A stretch of DNA of 9,906 bases from Streptomyces cellulosae. Its GTDB lineage: Bacteria > Actinomycetota > Actinomycetes > Streptomycetales > Streptomycetaceae. The stretch is taken from NCBI RefSeq assembly GCF_000721105.1, contig NZ_JOEV01000089.1, positions 1-9,906 on the forward strand. The letters are read 5' to 3'. The position numbers were made by a program, and so were the translations under genes. The first letter of the stretch is position 1; every line of letters begins with the position of its first letter. The notes under the pieces are model-generated. The model ran no database searches. It worked only from the letters and a program-made list of their open reading frames with translations, and was not told the DNA's origin. Shown piece by piece: positions 1 to 5,906 of this stretch.

Positions 1-2082
1 CTGCTCCCCGGTGCTCCCGGTGGCCAGCAGGTCGCCGCGCACGTCGGTGACGATGACCATGGCGTCCTTGACCGGGCTGCCGCTGTGAGCGGCACGGACC
101 AGACCGGTCAGGCCGCTGGTGCCGGACAGGAGGATGTCGTACGACAGCGGTTCACCGTTCACGACGACGGTGGCGGCCCGGGGCTCGAAGCCGTCCGCGG
201 CGGCGATCAGCACGTAGGGGCCGGTGCCGGGGGCGTCCAGGGAGTACGAACCGTCGGTGTGGGTGACCGTCCGGTCCAGCTGCCGCCCCGCCAGGGAGAT
301 CAGGGTGACCGCGGCCTGCGGCACGGGAGCGGACTTTGCGCCCCGCACGAACCCGTGCACCGCGACCCCGCCGCCGGTGACCTGCTCCGGCTCCGGCTCC
401 GACTCCCGCTTCAGCTCCGATGACGCAGGCGTGGCCGTGGCGGCCGGTGCCGTGACCGTGGCCGTCGGAGCCGGTGCCTCGGCTCCGGTGCGCAGCGGTG
501 CCTCCCTGATGAAGGCGCAGAAGACGAGCGCGACCAGGGCGAAGGGGGCGCCGCACAGGAAGATGTCGGCGATGCCGTGGCCGTAGGCGCTCTCCACGAC
601 GGTGCGCAGAGGGCCCGGCAGGCGGTCGACGTCGGGGATGCTGTCGGAGGTGCTCGACCCGGACAGCGCGGCGGAGTACTTGGGGTCGAGGCCGTTCAGG
701 CCGTCGGTGACGTAGTGGGTGATGCGGTGGGCGAGGACCGCGCCCAGCGCCGAGGTGCCCAGGGTGCCGCCGAGGGATCGGGAGAAGGCGACCGTGGAGC
801 TGGCGGCGCCCAGGTCGGCCGCCTCCACCTGGTTCTGGGTGGCCAGGACCAGGTTCTGCATCATCATGCCGACGCCGAGGCCGAGCAGGGCCATGTAGAT
901 GCCGACGTGCCAGTACGCGGTGTCGTACCGGATGGTGCCGAGCAGGCCCAGGCCCGCGGTCAGCAGGACTCCACCGGCCAGCAGCCAGACCTTCCAACGG
1001 CCGGTGCGGGTGATGATCCGGCCGGAGAGGGTGGAGGCTCCGGCGAGGCCGAGGATCATCGGGAGGGTCATGACGCCGGACATGGTCGGCGACTTGTCGC
1101 GGGCCAGCTGGAAGTACTGGCTGAAGTAGATGATGCCGACGTACATCGCGACGCCGACGAAGAGCGAGGCGAGGGAGGTCAGGGCGATGGTGCGGTTGCG
1201 GAACAGACGCAGCGGGACGATCGGTTCGCGGCTCCTGGTCTCGGTGACCAGGAAAGCGACGAGCAGCGCGGCGGTGCCGCCGGTCATCGTGTACGTCTGC
1301 CAGGACAGCCAGGCGTACTTGTCGCCCGCGAAGGTGACCCAGAGCAGCAGCAGACAGACGCCCGAGGTGATGAAGAAGGCACCGGCCCAGTCGACCTTGG
1401 CCTCGCGGCGGACCACGGGCAGGTGCAGGGTGCGCTGGAGCACGATCAGGGCGACGACGGCGAACGGTACGCCGATGTAGAAGATCCAGCGCCAGCCGAG
1501 CCAGCTGGTGTCGGTGATGACGCCGCCGATCAGCGGTCCGCCGACCATGGCGGTGGCGAAGGTGGCGCCGAGGTAGCCGCTGTAGCGGCCGCGCTCGCGG
1601 GGCGGGACCATCGCGGCGAGGACGATCTGGGCGAGCGAGGTCAGGCCGCCCATGCCGAGGCCCTGGACCGCGCGGCAGGCGATGAGCATGCCGGGGCTGT
1701 GCGACAGTCCCGCCACCGCCGAGGCGCACACGAACAGCACCAGCGCGAACTGGACCAGCAGCTTCTTGGAGAACAGGTCGGCGAGCTTGCCCCACAGCGG
1801 GACGGACGCCGTCATCGTCAGCAGGGACGCCGTCACGACCCAGGTGTAGGCGCTCTGGCCGCCGCCGAGGTCGCCGATGATCCGGGGCAGGGCGTTGGAG
1901 ACGATCGTGGACGACAGGATCGCCACGAACATGCCGAGCAGCAGCCCGGTCAGCGCCTCCATGATCTGGCGGTGCGTCATGGGAGTCTCGTCGGGCCGTC
2001 CGCTCCCGGCGGCTTCCGGACCTGGCCGATGCGCTCCCGCGTCACCCTGGGCCCGGGTATCGGCCGGTGTGGACGTCGCCAT
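1..2082 (-). CDS. DHA2-family MFS drug efflux transporter with C-terminal carboxypeptidase-regulatory-like tail (3' end cut by window)
   Basis: Proton-driven export of small hydrophobic compounds or drugs across the cytoplasmic membrane is the known role of the EmrB/QacA (DHA2) family; the substrate here is unknown. The visible 694 residues contain about 14 hydrophobic helices between residues 44 and 529. Motif A (GKLADLFSKK) is near residue 98, motif C (GGPLIGGVITD) near 182, and the DHA2-typical WRWIFYIGVP near 197. A 50-residue polar loop separates helices 13 and 14. After helix 14 comes an Ala/Pro/Thr- and Glu-Pro-rich linker (about 533-573). Then follow one full beta-rich carboxypeptidase-regulatory-like (Ig-like) repeat (about 574-654, with TDGSYSLDAP) and the start of a second (656 onward), truncated at base 1. 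The start at 2082 has AAGGA five bases upstream; Met35 (1980) is an alternative. The pump assignment is secure; the tail family is assigned by pattern only. Confidence 0.93.
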   Translation of the reverse strand, partial: MATSTPADTRAQGDAGAHRPGPEAAGSGRPDETPMTHRQIMEALTGLLLGMFVAILSSTIVSNALPRIIGDLGGGQSAYTWVVTASLLTMTASVPLWGKLADLFSKKLLVQFALVLFVCASAVAGLSHSPGMLIACRAVQGLGMGGLTSLAQIVLAAMVPPRERGRYSGYLGATFATAMVGGPLIGGVITDTSWLGWRWIFYIGVPFAVVALIVLQRTLHLPVVRREAKVDWAGAFFITSGVCLLLLWVTFAGDKYAWLSWQTYTMTGGTAALLVAFLVTETRSREPIVPLRLFRNRTIALTSLASLFVGVAMYVGIIYFSQYFQLARDKSPTMSGVMTLPMILGLAGASTLSGRIITRTGRWKVWLLAGGVLLTAGLGLLGTIRYDTAYWHVGIYMALLGLGVGMMMQNLVLATQNQVEAADLGAASSTVAFSRSLGGTLGTSALGAVLAHRITHYVTDGLNGLDPKYSAALSGSSTSDSIPDVDRLPGPLRTVVESAYGHGIADIFLCGAPFALVALVFCAFIREAPLRTGAEAPAPTATVTAPAATATPASSELKRESEPEPEQVTGGGVAVHGFVRGAKSAPVPQAAVTLISLAGRQLDRTVTHTDGSYSLDAPGTGPYVLIAAADGFEPRAATVVVNGEPLSYDILLSGTSGLTGLVRAAHSGSPVKDAMVIVTDVRGDLLATGSTGEQ

Positions 2083-2223
2083 GGAGTTCCTTTTCTTCCC
2101 GCTCCCGTTGCTCAGCCCAGAGTGGTTTCCGTTGGTTGCTGCAGGCAAGTGGGTCCGGGGCGGAGGGGCTCCAAGACTTGGCAAATTGGCGCCGGGGCGG
2201 CAGGTGGGCACAGGGCCCGGCCC
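2083..2223 (-). promoter_or_regulatory. MFS upstream region with short palindrome and GCCAA repeats
   Basis: This 141-bp gap separates the DUF4328 stop from the MFS start. It holds the MFS ribosome binding site (AAGGA, minus strand, just before 2082) and a less GC-rich patch. The patch contains a perfect 11-bp palindrome, CCAAGACTTGG, at 2171-2181, overlapped by two TTGGC copies at 2178-2182 and 2186-2190. I could not find a convincing -35/-10 pair. The palindrome may be an operator, but this is inference from position and symmetry only. Confidence 0.3.
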
Positions 2224-2907
2224 CTACTCCGGCACGGTCCCCGCCATCCGCTCCCACTGCGCCGCCGTGACCGCCCTCACGACGAGGACCGCCGCCACCG
2301 CCGCGCCCACGATCGCCGCGTCGGCGGCGAGCAGCATCCATCCGTCGGTGTAGGCCCGGGCGATGAGCTCGTCCGTGTCGTCGGCGGACATGAGACCCAC
2401 CCCGCTGAACAGACCGATCAGCCACAGGCCCCACCACCAGTTGACCGAGCTCGGGAGCGGCCTGCCGGGGGCGCCCCGGCGATGGATGTCGACGACAAGA
2501 CCGCGGGGGATCCAGAGGTTGGCGAGCGGGAGGACCCAGCCGAGGTACATCCATATCCAGGAGTGGCGCGCCTGTTCACCGGAGAGGGCGCGGGCGTTGT
2601 CCCGTACCCGCCACAGCCAGGACAGGAACAGCAGCGCGCAGAGCACGACGGCGCCCTCGCTCAGGGCGTTGACGATGTGGTAGCCGTCCTCCAGCGAGGT
2701 CGGCGGCCGGTGCCGGCCGTCGCCCTGGTCCGGTGGTCCGGACGCGGGTTGCCCGGCCGTCGCGAGGCGGATCTCCCAGACCGCCCGGACCAGCCAGGCG
2801 GCCCCGGCGAGGGCGAGACCCGCGACGGCACAGCGGGCCTCCCACCGGACGGGGCGCAGGGCGGAGGGGGCGGCGGGAGCGGGCGGGTCGGCCAGATGAT
2901 CGTTCAC
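2224..2907 (-). CDS. DUF4328 domain membrane protein
   Basis: A membrane protein of unknown function, 227 residues from the GTG at 2907. It has about five hydrophobic segments at residues 26-43, 78-98, 118-140, 157-174 and 189-211. The DUF4328 hallmark, the PLANLWIPRGLVVDI region (about 127-141) followed by a Trp-rich WWWGLWL helix, is clear. An ATG at 3060 is also in frame, but the 51 extra codons use many A/T-ending triplets, are rich in His and Trp, have no ribosome binding site, and cross a repeated sequence, so I prefer the GTG. No Shine-Dalgarno precedes that GTG. Instead a short open frame with a good AAGGAG ends four bases before it, suggesting coupled translation; a weak -10-like CACCAT six bases before the GTG is an alternative. 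The gene lies between the hydrolase and the MFS pump on the same strand; a functional link is unproven. Confidence 0.82.
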   Translation of the reverse strand: MNDHLADPPAPAAPSALRPVRWEARCAVAGLALAGAAWLVRAVWEIRLATAGQPASGPPDQGDGRHRPPTSLEDGYHIVNALSEGAVVLCALLFLSWLWRVRDNARALSGEQARHSWIWMYLGWVLPLANLWIPRGLVVDIHRRGAPGRPLPSSVNWWWGLWLIGLFSGVGLMSADDTDELIARAYTDGWMLLAADAAIVGAAVAAVLVVRAVTAAQWERMAGTVPE

Positions 2908-2911
2908 CAGG

Positions 2912-2944
2912 TCATGGTGGGGGACCGCCGTGGAGGAATGCCAT
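2912..2944 (-). CDS. Possible 10-residue leader peptide upstream of DUF4328
   Basis: A strong Shine-Dalgarno match, AAGGAG (minus strand, bases 2960-2955), lies ten bases before an ATG at 2944. This opens a ten-codon frame reading MAFLHGGPPP. Its TGA ends at 2912, four bases before the GTG proposed as the DUF4328 start, so a terminating ribosome could reinitiate there. A second overlapping frame, 2975-2904 (23 codons), ends with its TGA sharing bases with the same GTG (GTGA). The arrangement is seen directly; that either peptide is translated is inference. Confidence 0.25.
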   Translation of the reverse strand: MAFLHGGPPP

Positions 2945-2964
2945 GACGAAATGGCTCCTTCATT

Positions 2965-3071
2965 GTCACAGTCATGCCATACGCGGTGACGTGCACGCCA
3001 CACACCGTCAAGGTCGGGCCGGACACGGCCGAAAGTCGCGTCGGACGCGGTCACGGTCATGCCGTACGCGG
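2965..3071. repeat. Pair of 22-bp direct repeats, 85 bp apart
   Basis: Bases 2965-2986 and 3050-3071 match at 20 of 22 positions; both contain GTCATGCC followed by TACGCGG. They lie in the DUF4328-hydrolase gap (2908-3095), upstream of the preferred DUF4328 start. Apart from these repeats and the leader frame, I see nothing gene-like in this gap. They could be duplicated promoter or regulator-binding sequences. No function can be assigned. Confidence 0.5.
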
Positions 3072-3095
3072 CGGCGACCGTCGGTCAGCCACCGG

Positions 3096-3851
3096 TCACA
3101 GGGCCCGGTTCAGCAGGTCGAGCAGGGCGCTCCAGTGGCGGTCGTCGGCCTCGGCGCCGTACATCGCGGTGTCCGCCTGGGTGAAGCCGTGGTGGGCGCC
3201 GGGATACACCTCGCTGCGGTGGCGGACGCCCGCCGCGGTGAGGGCCTTCTCCAACCGGTCGATCTGTTCGGCGGGGTTGGCCAAGTCCTGGTCGGCGTGG
3301 CCGAAGTACAGCTCGGCGGTGATCCGGTCGGCGAGCAGGTGCGGGCTGTCCGGCGCGTCGGTCGCGAGGCGGGCCCCGTGGAACCCGGCCGCGGCGGCGA
3401 CCCGCTCGGGATACGTGCCCGCGGTGCGCAGGGCGAGACCGGCGCCCATGCAGTAGCCGGTGACTCCCGCCGGGCCGTCCACGGTCAGCGGGGACGCGGC
3501 CAGCCAGTCCAGGTAGGCGGCGGCGTCGCTCATCGAGCCCTCCGGGGTGAGGGTGCGCGCGGCCGGGCCCAGGGCCTGGATGATCTCCGGCCGCTCGGCC
3601 GGGTCGATGAACTCGGGCAGCTCCACGACGGGGGCGCGGCCGTACCGGTGGAAGACGTTGGGCACCAGGACCGTGTACCCGGCCGAGGCGAGCCGGTCCG
3701 CCATCGACCGCAGATGCGGGCGCAGCCCGAAGGCGTCCATGAAGAACAGCACGGCGGGGTGCGGGGAGCCGTCGTCGGGGTGGGCCAGATAGGCGTCGGC
3801 GACGCCGTCCGGGGTGGGGATCTCGACGGAAGCTCCGAGCACGTCGGTCAT
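3096..3851 (-). CDS. Dienelactone hydrolase family protein
   Basis: A 251-residue cytoplasmic alpha/beta hydrolase, close to the family's usual length. Dienelactone hydrolases open the lactone ring of dienelactone to maleylacetate in chlorocatechol breakdown, but many actinomycete members act on unknown esters or lactones, so the substrate is open. The catalytic Cys is in GYCMGAG (Cys134), the acid is probably Asp187 in GHADQD, and the His is His221 in GAHHGF. The early strand with FFMDAFGLRPH (about 36-46) forms the oxyanion-side loop. The ATG at 3851 is preceded by GAGAGG at about seven bases; a longer open frame to 4022 would run through the repeat tract and operator and is rejected. The gene is divergent from a TetR gene, with a perfect palindrome between them, so repression by that regulator is likely. 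Family assignment is firm; substrate and regulation are inference. Confidence 0.93.
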   Translation of the reverse strand: MTDVLGASVEIPTPDGVADAYLAHPDDGSPHPAVLFFMDAFGLRPHLRSMADRLASAGYTVLVPNVFHRYGRAPVVELPEFIDPAERPEIIQALGPAARTLTPEGSMSDAAAYLDWLAASPLTVDGPAGVTGYCMGAGLALRTAGTYPERVAAAAGFHGARLATDAPDSPHLLADRITAELYFGHADQDLANPAEQIDRLEKALTAAGVRHRSEVYPGAHHGFTQADTAMYGAEADDRHWSALLDLLNRAL

Positions 3852-3898
3852 GGGGTGCCTCTCACACGGCGCGACATGCACGACCTGCACACGTCCTG

Positions 3899-3975
3899 GG
3901 TTCGCTCTGGTTCGCGCTGGTTCACGTCTTGGTTCGCAGTTCTTGGTTCGCGTCTTGGCTCGCGTCTTGGTTGCG
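3899..3975. repeat. Seven degenerate GGTTCGC repeats at 10-14 bp spacing
   Basis: On the plus strand GGTTCGC occurs exactly at 3899, 3909, 3931 and 3945. One-mismatch copies are at 3919 and 3957, and a degenerate copy is at 3969. Steps are 10, 10, 12, 14, 12 and 12 bp; the last copies expand to TCTTGGTTCGCG-like units. The tract lies between the TetR operator candidate and the hydrolase start, so it is either in the hydrolase mRNA leader or beside its promoter. Spacing near one helical turn could suit cooperative protein binding; slippage-derived repeat is the simple alternative. Confidence 0.7.
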
Positions 3976-3998
3976 AATGTGACACTGAGTGTCACGTT
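3976..3998. promoter_or_regulatory. Palindromic operator candidate for the divergent TetR regulator
   Basis: A perfect 17-bp palindrome, GTGACACTGAGTGTCAC, spans 3979-3995. It extends to 23 bp (3976-3998) with a single mismatched pair. It sits in the gap between the divergent hydrolase and TetR genes. TetR-family dimers typically bind 15-20 bp palindromes in exactly this position. It lies about 127 bp upstream of the hydrolase ATG and 58 bp upstream of the regulator GTG, so it could control both directions. Binding is inferred from symmetry and location. Confidence 0.72.
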
Positions 3999-4041
3999 AG
4001 CGAGCGAGTGACGGTGCTGCAAGCGAAGGTCCGGCGGGGGC

Positions 4042-4047
4042 TACGAT
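4042..4047 (+). promoter_or_regulatory. Candidate -10 box for a leaderless TetR transcript
   Basis: TACGAT (fits TAnnnT) ends six bases before the GTG at 4054, so transcription would begin at or next to the start codon. No clear Shine-Dalgarno and no strong -35 are seen. Leaderless mRNAs are common in Streptomyces, particularly for TetR genes. Confidence 0.45.
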
Positions 4048-4053
4048 CGCAGG

Positions 4054-4659
4054 GTGACCGGAGCAGCCCGCCCCCGACCGCCCACGCACACCAGGGACAT
4101 CGCCCGGGCCGCCGTACGGGCCGAACTGGCCCACGTGGCCTTCGAGTTGTTCAGCCGCGACGGCTTCGACAAGGTCACCCTCGACGACCTGGCCGCGGCG
4201 GCGGGGGTCTCCCGGAGCACGTTCCTGCGCTACTTCGGCACCAAGGAGGACGCCGTCCTCGCCGCGTACGACGGCCACGACCGCCGGACCGCCGACGCCC
4301 TGCGCGCCCGCCCGCCGGCCGAGGACGACTGGACGGCGCTGCGGCGGGCCCTGGACACCGTCATCGAGCGCTACCACGAGGACCCGGCCGGTTCCCTGGC
4401 CACCACCCGGCTGGTCCGGGAGACCCCGGCCCTGTGCGCCCGGCACCTGGAGAAGCAGCACGGCTGGCGCCCCGCCCTGGCCGAGGCCCTCGCCGAGCGG
4501 GCCGGCACGCCGGGGGACGTGACCGTCGGCCACACGGTCCGCGCCGCCGCCGCGCTGGACTGCCTGAACGTGGCCCTCGACCACTGGACGGCCTCCGACG
4601 GGCGTCTGGACCTGGTGGACCTGCTGGACGAGGCGTTCGCCGCGCTCACCGGCGCCTGA
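4054..4659 (+). CDS. TetR family transcriptional regulator
   Basis: A 201-residue DNA-binding repressor of usual TetR length. The N-terminal helix-turn-helix spans about residues 42-61 (VTLDDLAAAAGVSRSTFLRYF), followed by the typical GTKEDAVL. The C-terminal ligand-binding and dimer region is all-helical. The RYFGTKEDAVLA and C-terminal DHWTASDGR patterns recall the TetR branch that includes mycofactocin-type MftR regulators, but this is only a resemblance. The GTG start fits a -10-like TACGAT six bases upstream, giving a leaderless message. The gene is divergent from the dienelactone-hydrolase-family gene across a gap holding a 17-bp palindrome, so it probably represses that gene and itself until a ligand, perhaps a lactone, ester or aromatic product, releases it. 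The ligand is unknown. Family assignment is certain; target assignment rests on layout. Confidence 0.95.
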   Translation: MTGAARPRPPTHTRDIARAAVRAELAHVAFELFSRDGFDKVTLDDLAAAAGVSRSTFLRYFGTKEDAVLAAYDGHDRRTADALRARPPAEDDWTALRRALDTVIERYHEDPAGSLATTRLVRETPALCARHLEKQHGWRPALAEALAERAGTPGDVTVGHTVRAAAALDCLNVALDHWTASDGRLDLVDLLDEAFAALTGA

Positions 4660-4664
4660 ACCCC

Positions 4665-4678
4665 GCCGGGCTGCCGGC
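4665..4678 (+). terminator. Weak hairpin after the TetR gene
   Basis: GCCGG-GCTG-CCGGC forms a five-pair stem starting six bases after the TetR stop, without a T-run. Many Streptomyces terminators lack a T-run, but the stem is short, so the call is tentative. Confidence 0.25.
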
Positions 4679-4730
4679 TCCCCCTGGGGCCGCCCGTGAC
4701 TCAGGCCACACAAAGCCACCGCTTTTCGGC

Positions 4731-4736
4731 CATACT
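4731..4736 (+). promoter_or_regulatory. Candidate -10 box for a leaderless DUF6479 transcript
   Basis: CATACT matches the conserved A2 and T6 of the -10 hexamer and ends six bases before the ATG at 4743. A GAAGG directly abuts the ATG, too close for normal Shine-Dalgarno use. No clear -35 is visible. Confidence 0.4.
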
Positions 4737-4742
4737 CGAAGG

Positions 4743-5114
4743 ATGAGTACCGCGACGTTTGTACTGGCGGCCACGTCGGGCGACGTACTCAACGTGATCG
4801 CCGCCTTTGCCGGTGGCCTGTTCATCGCCGGCATGCTGGTGTGGGCCGTGCGACTGGGCATGAAGGTCATGGATCAGGAACTGCCGCATCCCCGGCCCGA
4901 GGAACAGCCCAGGCTGCCGGAGACCGGCCCCGTCCGGGAGACGCGGGAGCTGCGCGAGCCGGACGAGGTTCCGGCGCCCGGGGACGGGGGGGAACGGCTC
5001 ATGCCGTACCAGCTCCACGCCTCCGGGACCCGACGAGGAAAGGACCAGGTCCGCAAGCGCTGGCTGCCGGGGTCCAGTGGTTCGTTCGGCAGCGGCGGCA
5101 TCGGTCACGTCTGA
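4743..5114 (+). CDS. DUF6479 family small membrane protein
   Basis: A 123-residue protein of unknown function. It has a short N-terminus, one membrane helix (about residues 15-38), a Pro/Glu/Arg-rich charged middle (47-85), and the characteristic GSSGSFGSGGIG ending (110-121). That ending, together with the single helix and length, matches the DUF6479 family as I remember it from Streptomyces genomes. The ATG at 4743 is chosen because it follows a -10-like CATACT at leaderless spacing. The open frame continues far upstream, but that stretch is antisense to other genes. Its last ten bases overlap the 3' end of the convergent DUF7144 gene, so the two messages are complementary at their ends. 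A partner cannot be named. Confidence 0.85.
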   Translation: MSTATFVLAATSGDVLNVIAAFAGGLFIAGMLVWAVRLGMKVMDQELPHPRPEEQPRLPETGPVRETRELREPDEVPAPGDGGERLMPYQLHASGTRRGKDQVRKRWLPGSSGSFGSGGIGHV

Positions 5115-5647
5115 GGCCGGCCACCCGCGGGCCGGTACACGGCGAGCGCCCAGATCACGAAGATGTTCACGGCGATCATGATGAGCGACCAGAGCGGCGC
5201 GTACGGCAGGAACAGGAACTGTGCGATCAGGCTCAGCGACGCCAGGAAGATACCCGTGATCCGGGCCCACCTGGCGCCCATCAGGATCCCCACGCCGGTG
5301 AGCGCGGCCACCGCGCCCAGGACGAGCAGGATGATGCCCCAGCCGGTGAGGTTGATCTTGTAGACGTAGTCGCCGAGGGTGGCCCAGACGTCGTCCTTCG
5401 CGAGGGCGGAGATGCCCTGGAAGATCGCCAGGATGCCGTTCACCAGCATCAGGACACCGGCGAGGATGACCCCGCCCCTGGCCCAGCCGGTCTCCGCGGG
5501 CGTCGAGGCATAGCCGTAGTCGTCCCAGGTGGGCCTGGTCTGCTCGCCCGTCGCCTGCTGTCCCCCACCCCTCGGCTGCTGCCCTCCACCCGTCGGCTGC
5601 TGCCCTCCACCCGTCGGCGGCTGTGTCGCGTGCGGCTGCTGGGTCAT
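5105..5647 (-). CDS. DUF7144 family four-helix membrane protein
   Basis: A 180-residue integral membrane protein of unknown function. The first 50 residues are Gln/Gly/Pro-rich with three near-identical seven-residue units (GGGQQPT-like, about 13-33). Four membrane helices follow at about 57-79, 102-124, 127-148 and 150-170. Conserved stretches such as GWARGGVILAGVLMLVNG, GDYVYKINLTGWG and SLIAQFLFLPYAPLWS match the actinobacterial DUF7144 family. The ATG at 5647 is preceded by only a weak purine-rich GGGG; GGAG lies further back. It converges on, and overlaps by ten bases, the DUF6479 gene, and is divergent from the lipoprotein gene across 259 bp. Localisation is clear; role is not. Confidence 0.88.
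   Translation of the reverse strand: MTQQPHATQPPTGGGQQPTGGGQQPRGGGQQATGEQTRPTWDDYGYASTPAETGWARGGVILAGVLMLVNGILAIFQGISALAKDDVWATLGDYVYKINLTGWGIILLVLGAVAALTGVGILMGARWARITGIFLASLSLIAQFLFLPYAPLWSLIMIAVNIFVIWALAVYRPAGGRPQT
5555..5617. repeat. Three tandem 21-bp repeats inside the DUF7144 gene
   Basis: Three in-frame 21-bp copies begin at 5555, 5576 and 5597; the last two are identical and the first differs at a few bases. They encode the GGGQQPT-like seven-residue units of the N-terminal tail. The identity at DNA level suggests recent duplication, so copy number may vary between strains. Confidence 0.8.
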
Positions 5648-5906
5648 GGCCGGACCCCATTTCTCTCCGAGGCGGTGGGCGGGGTACGCCGTCCGCCGGT
5701 GTCATGTGCTGTCGCCTGCGCTGTTCCGCGCCGGTGTCCTGCGTTTCGACCATCGGGCGCGGCAGCCGCCCCCGCCAGGGGAACAGGGCCGTACGGGTGA
5801 CACCCGGCATGCACGCGCCCGTGCCACCGGCCTTCGCGGGACAGGCAGGACACACAGTGGGGGGACCTGACAGCGAGGGACACCCTCATCGCACCTGGAG
5901 GCGAAC
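5648..5906. promoter_or_regulatory. Divergent gap with a 13-bp palindrome
   Basis: This 259-bp gap between the DUF7144 (-) and lipoprotein (+) genes should carry both promoters, but no convincing -35/-10 pair was found. A perfect 13-bp palindrome, CGGGTGACACCCG, lies at 5794-5806, roughly 100 bp upstream of the lipoprotein, and might be a regulator site. GGAGG six bases before 5907 is a strong ribosome binding site. No additional gene is supported here. Confidence 0.35.

Noticed and set aside
152..1795. Minus-strand open frame of about 547 codons in another frame of the MFS gene
   Set aside because: It is Arg/His/Pro-rich and without domain patterns. The neighbouring frame gives 14 clean membrane helices and MFS motifs.
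577..2946. Very long plus-strand open frame (about 789 codons) over the MFS and DUF4328 genes
   Set aside because: Its translation is a low-complexity Gly/Asp/Gln/Arg-rich string with no recognisable domain, typical of the mirror frame of high-GC genes. The opposite strand carries unmistakable MFS and DUF4328 proteins.
2908..3060. Longer DUF4328 start at ATG 3060
   Set aside because: The 51 extra codons have poor GC at third positions, His/Trp-rich composition and no ribosome site, and include one of the 22-bp repeats. It is not excluded, only less likely than GTG 2907.
3899..3975. CRISPR-like array
   Set aside because: Units are only 7-12 bp with no separate unique spacers and no cas genes nearby.
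3852..4022. N-terminal extension of the hydrolase to an upstream ATG at 4022
   Set aside because: It would translate the GGTTCGC repeat tract and the operator into a basic, family-unlike segment. The ATG at 3851 has a good ribosome site and starts where the family fold starts.
2733..4742. Upstream extension of the DUF6479 frame
   Set aside because: It runs antisense through the hydrolase and out of frame through the TetR gene with Arg/Gly/Pro-rich sequence. Only the part from 4743 shows the family pattern.
4660..4742. Additional small gene between TetR and DUF6479
   Set aside because: There are only 83 bases, holding a weak hairpin and a promoter-like hexamer. No supported coding frame was found.
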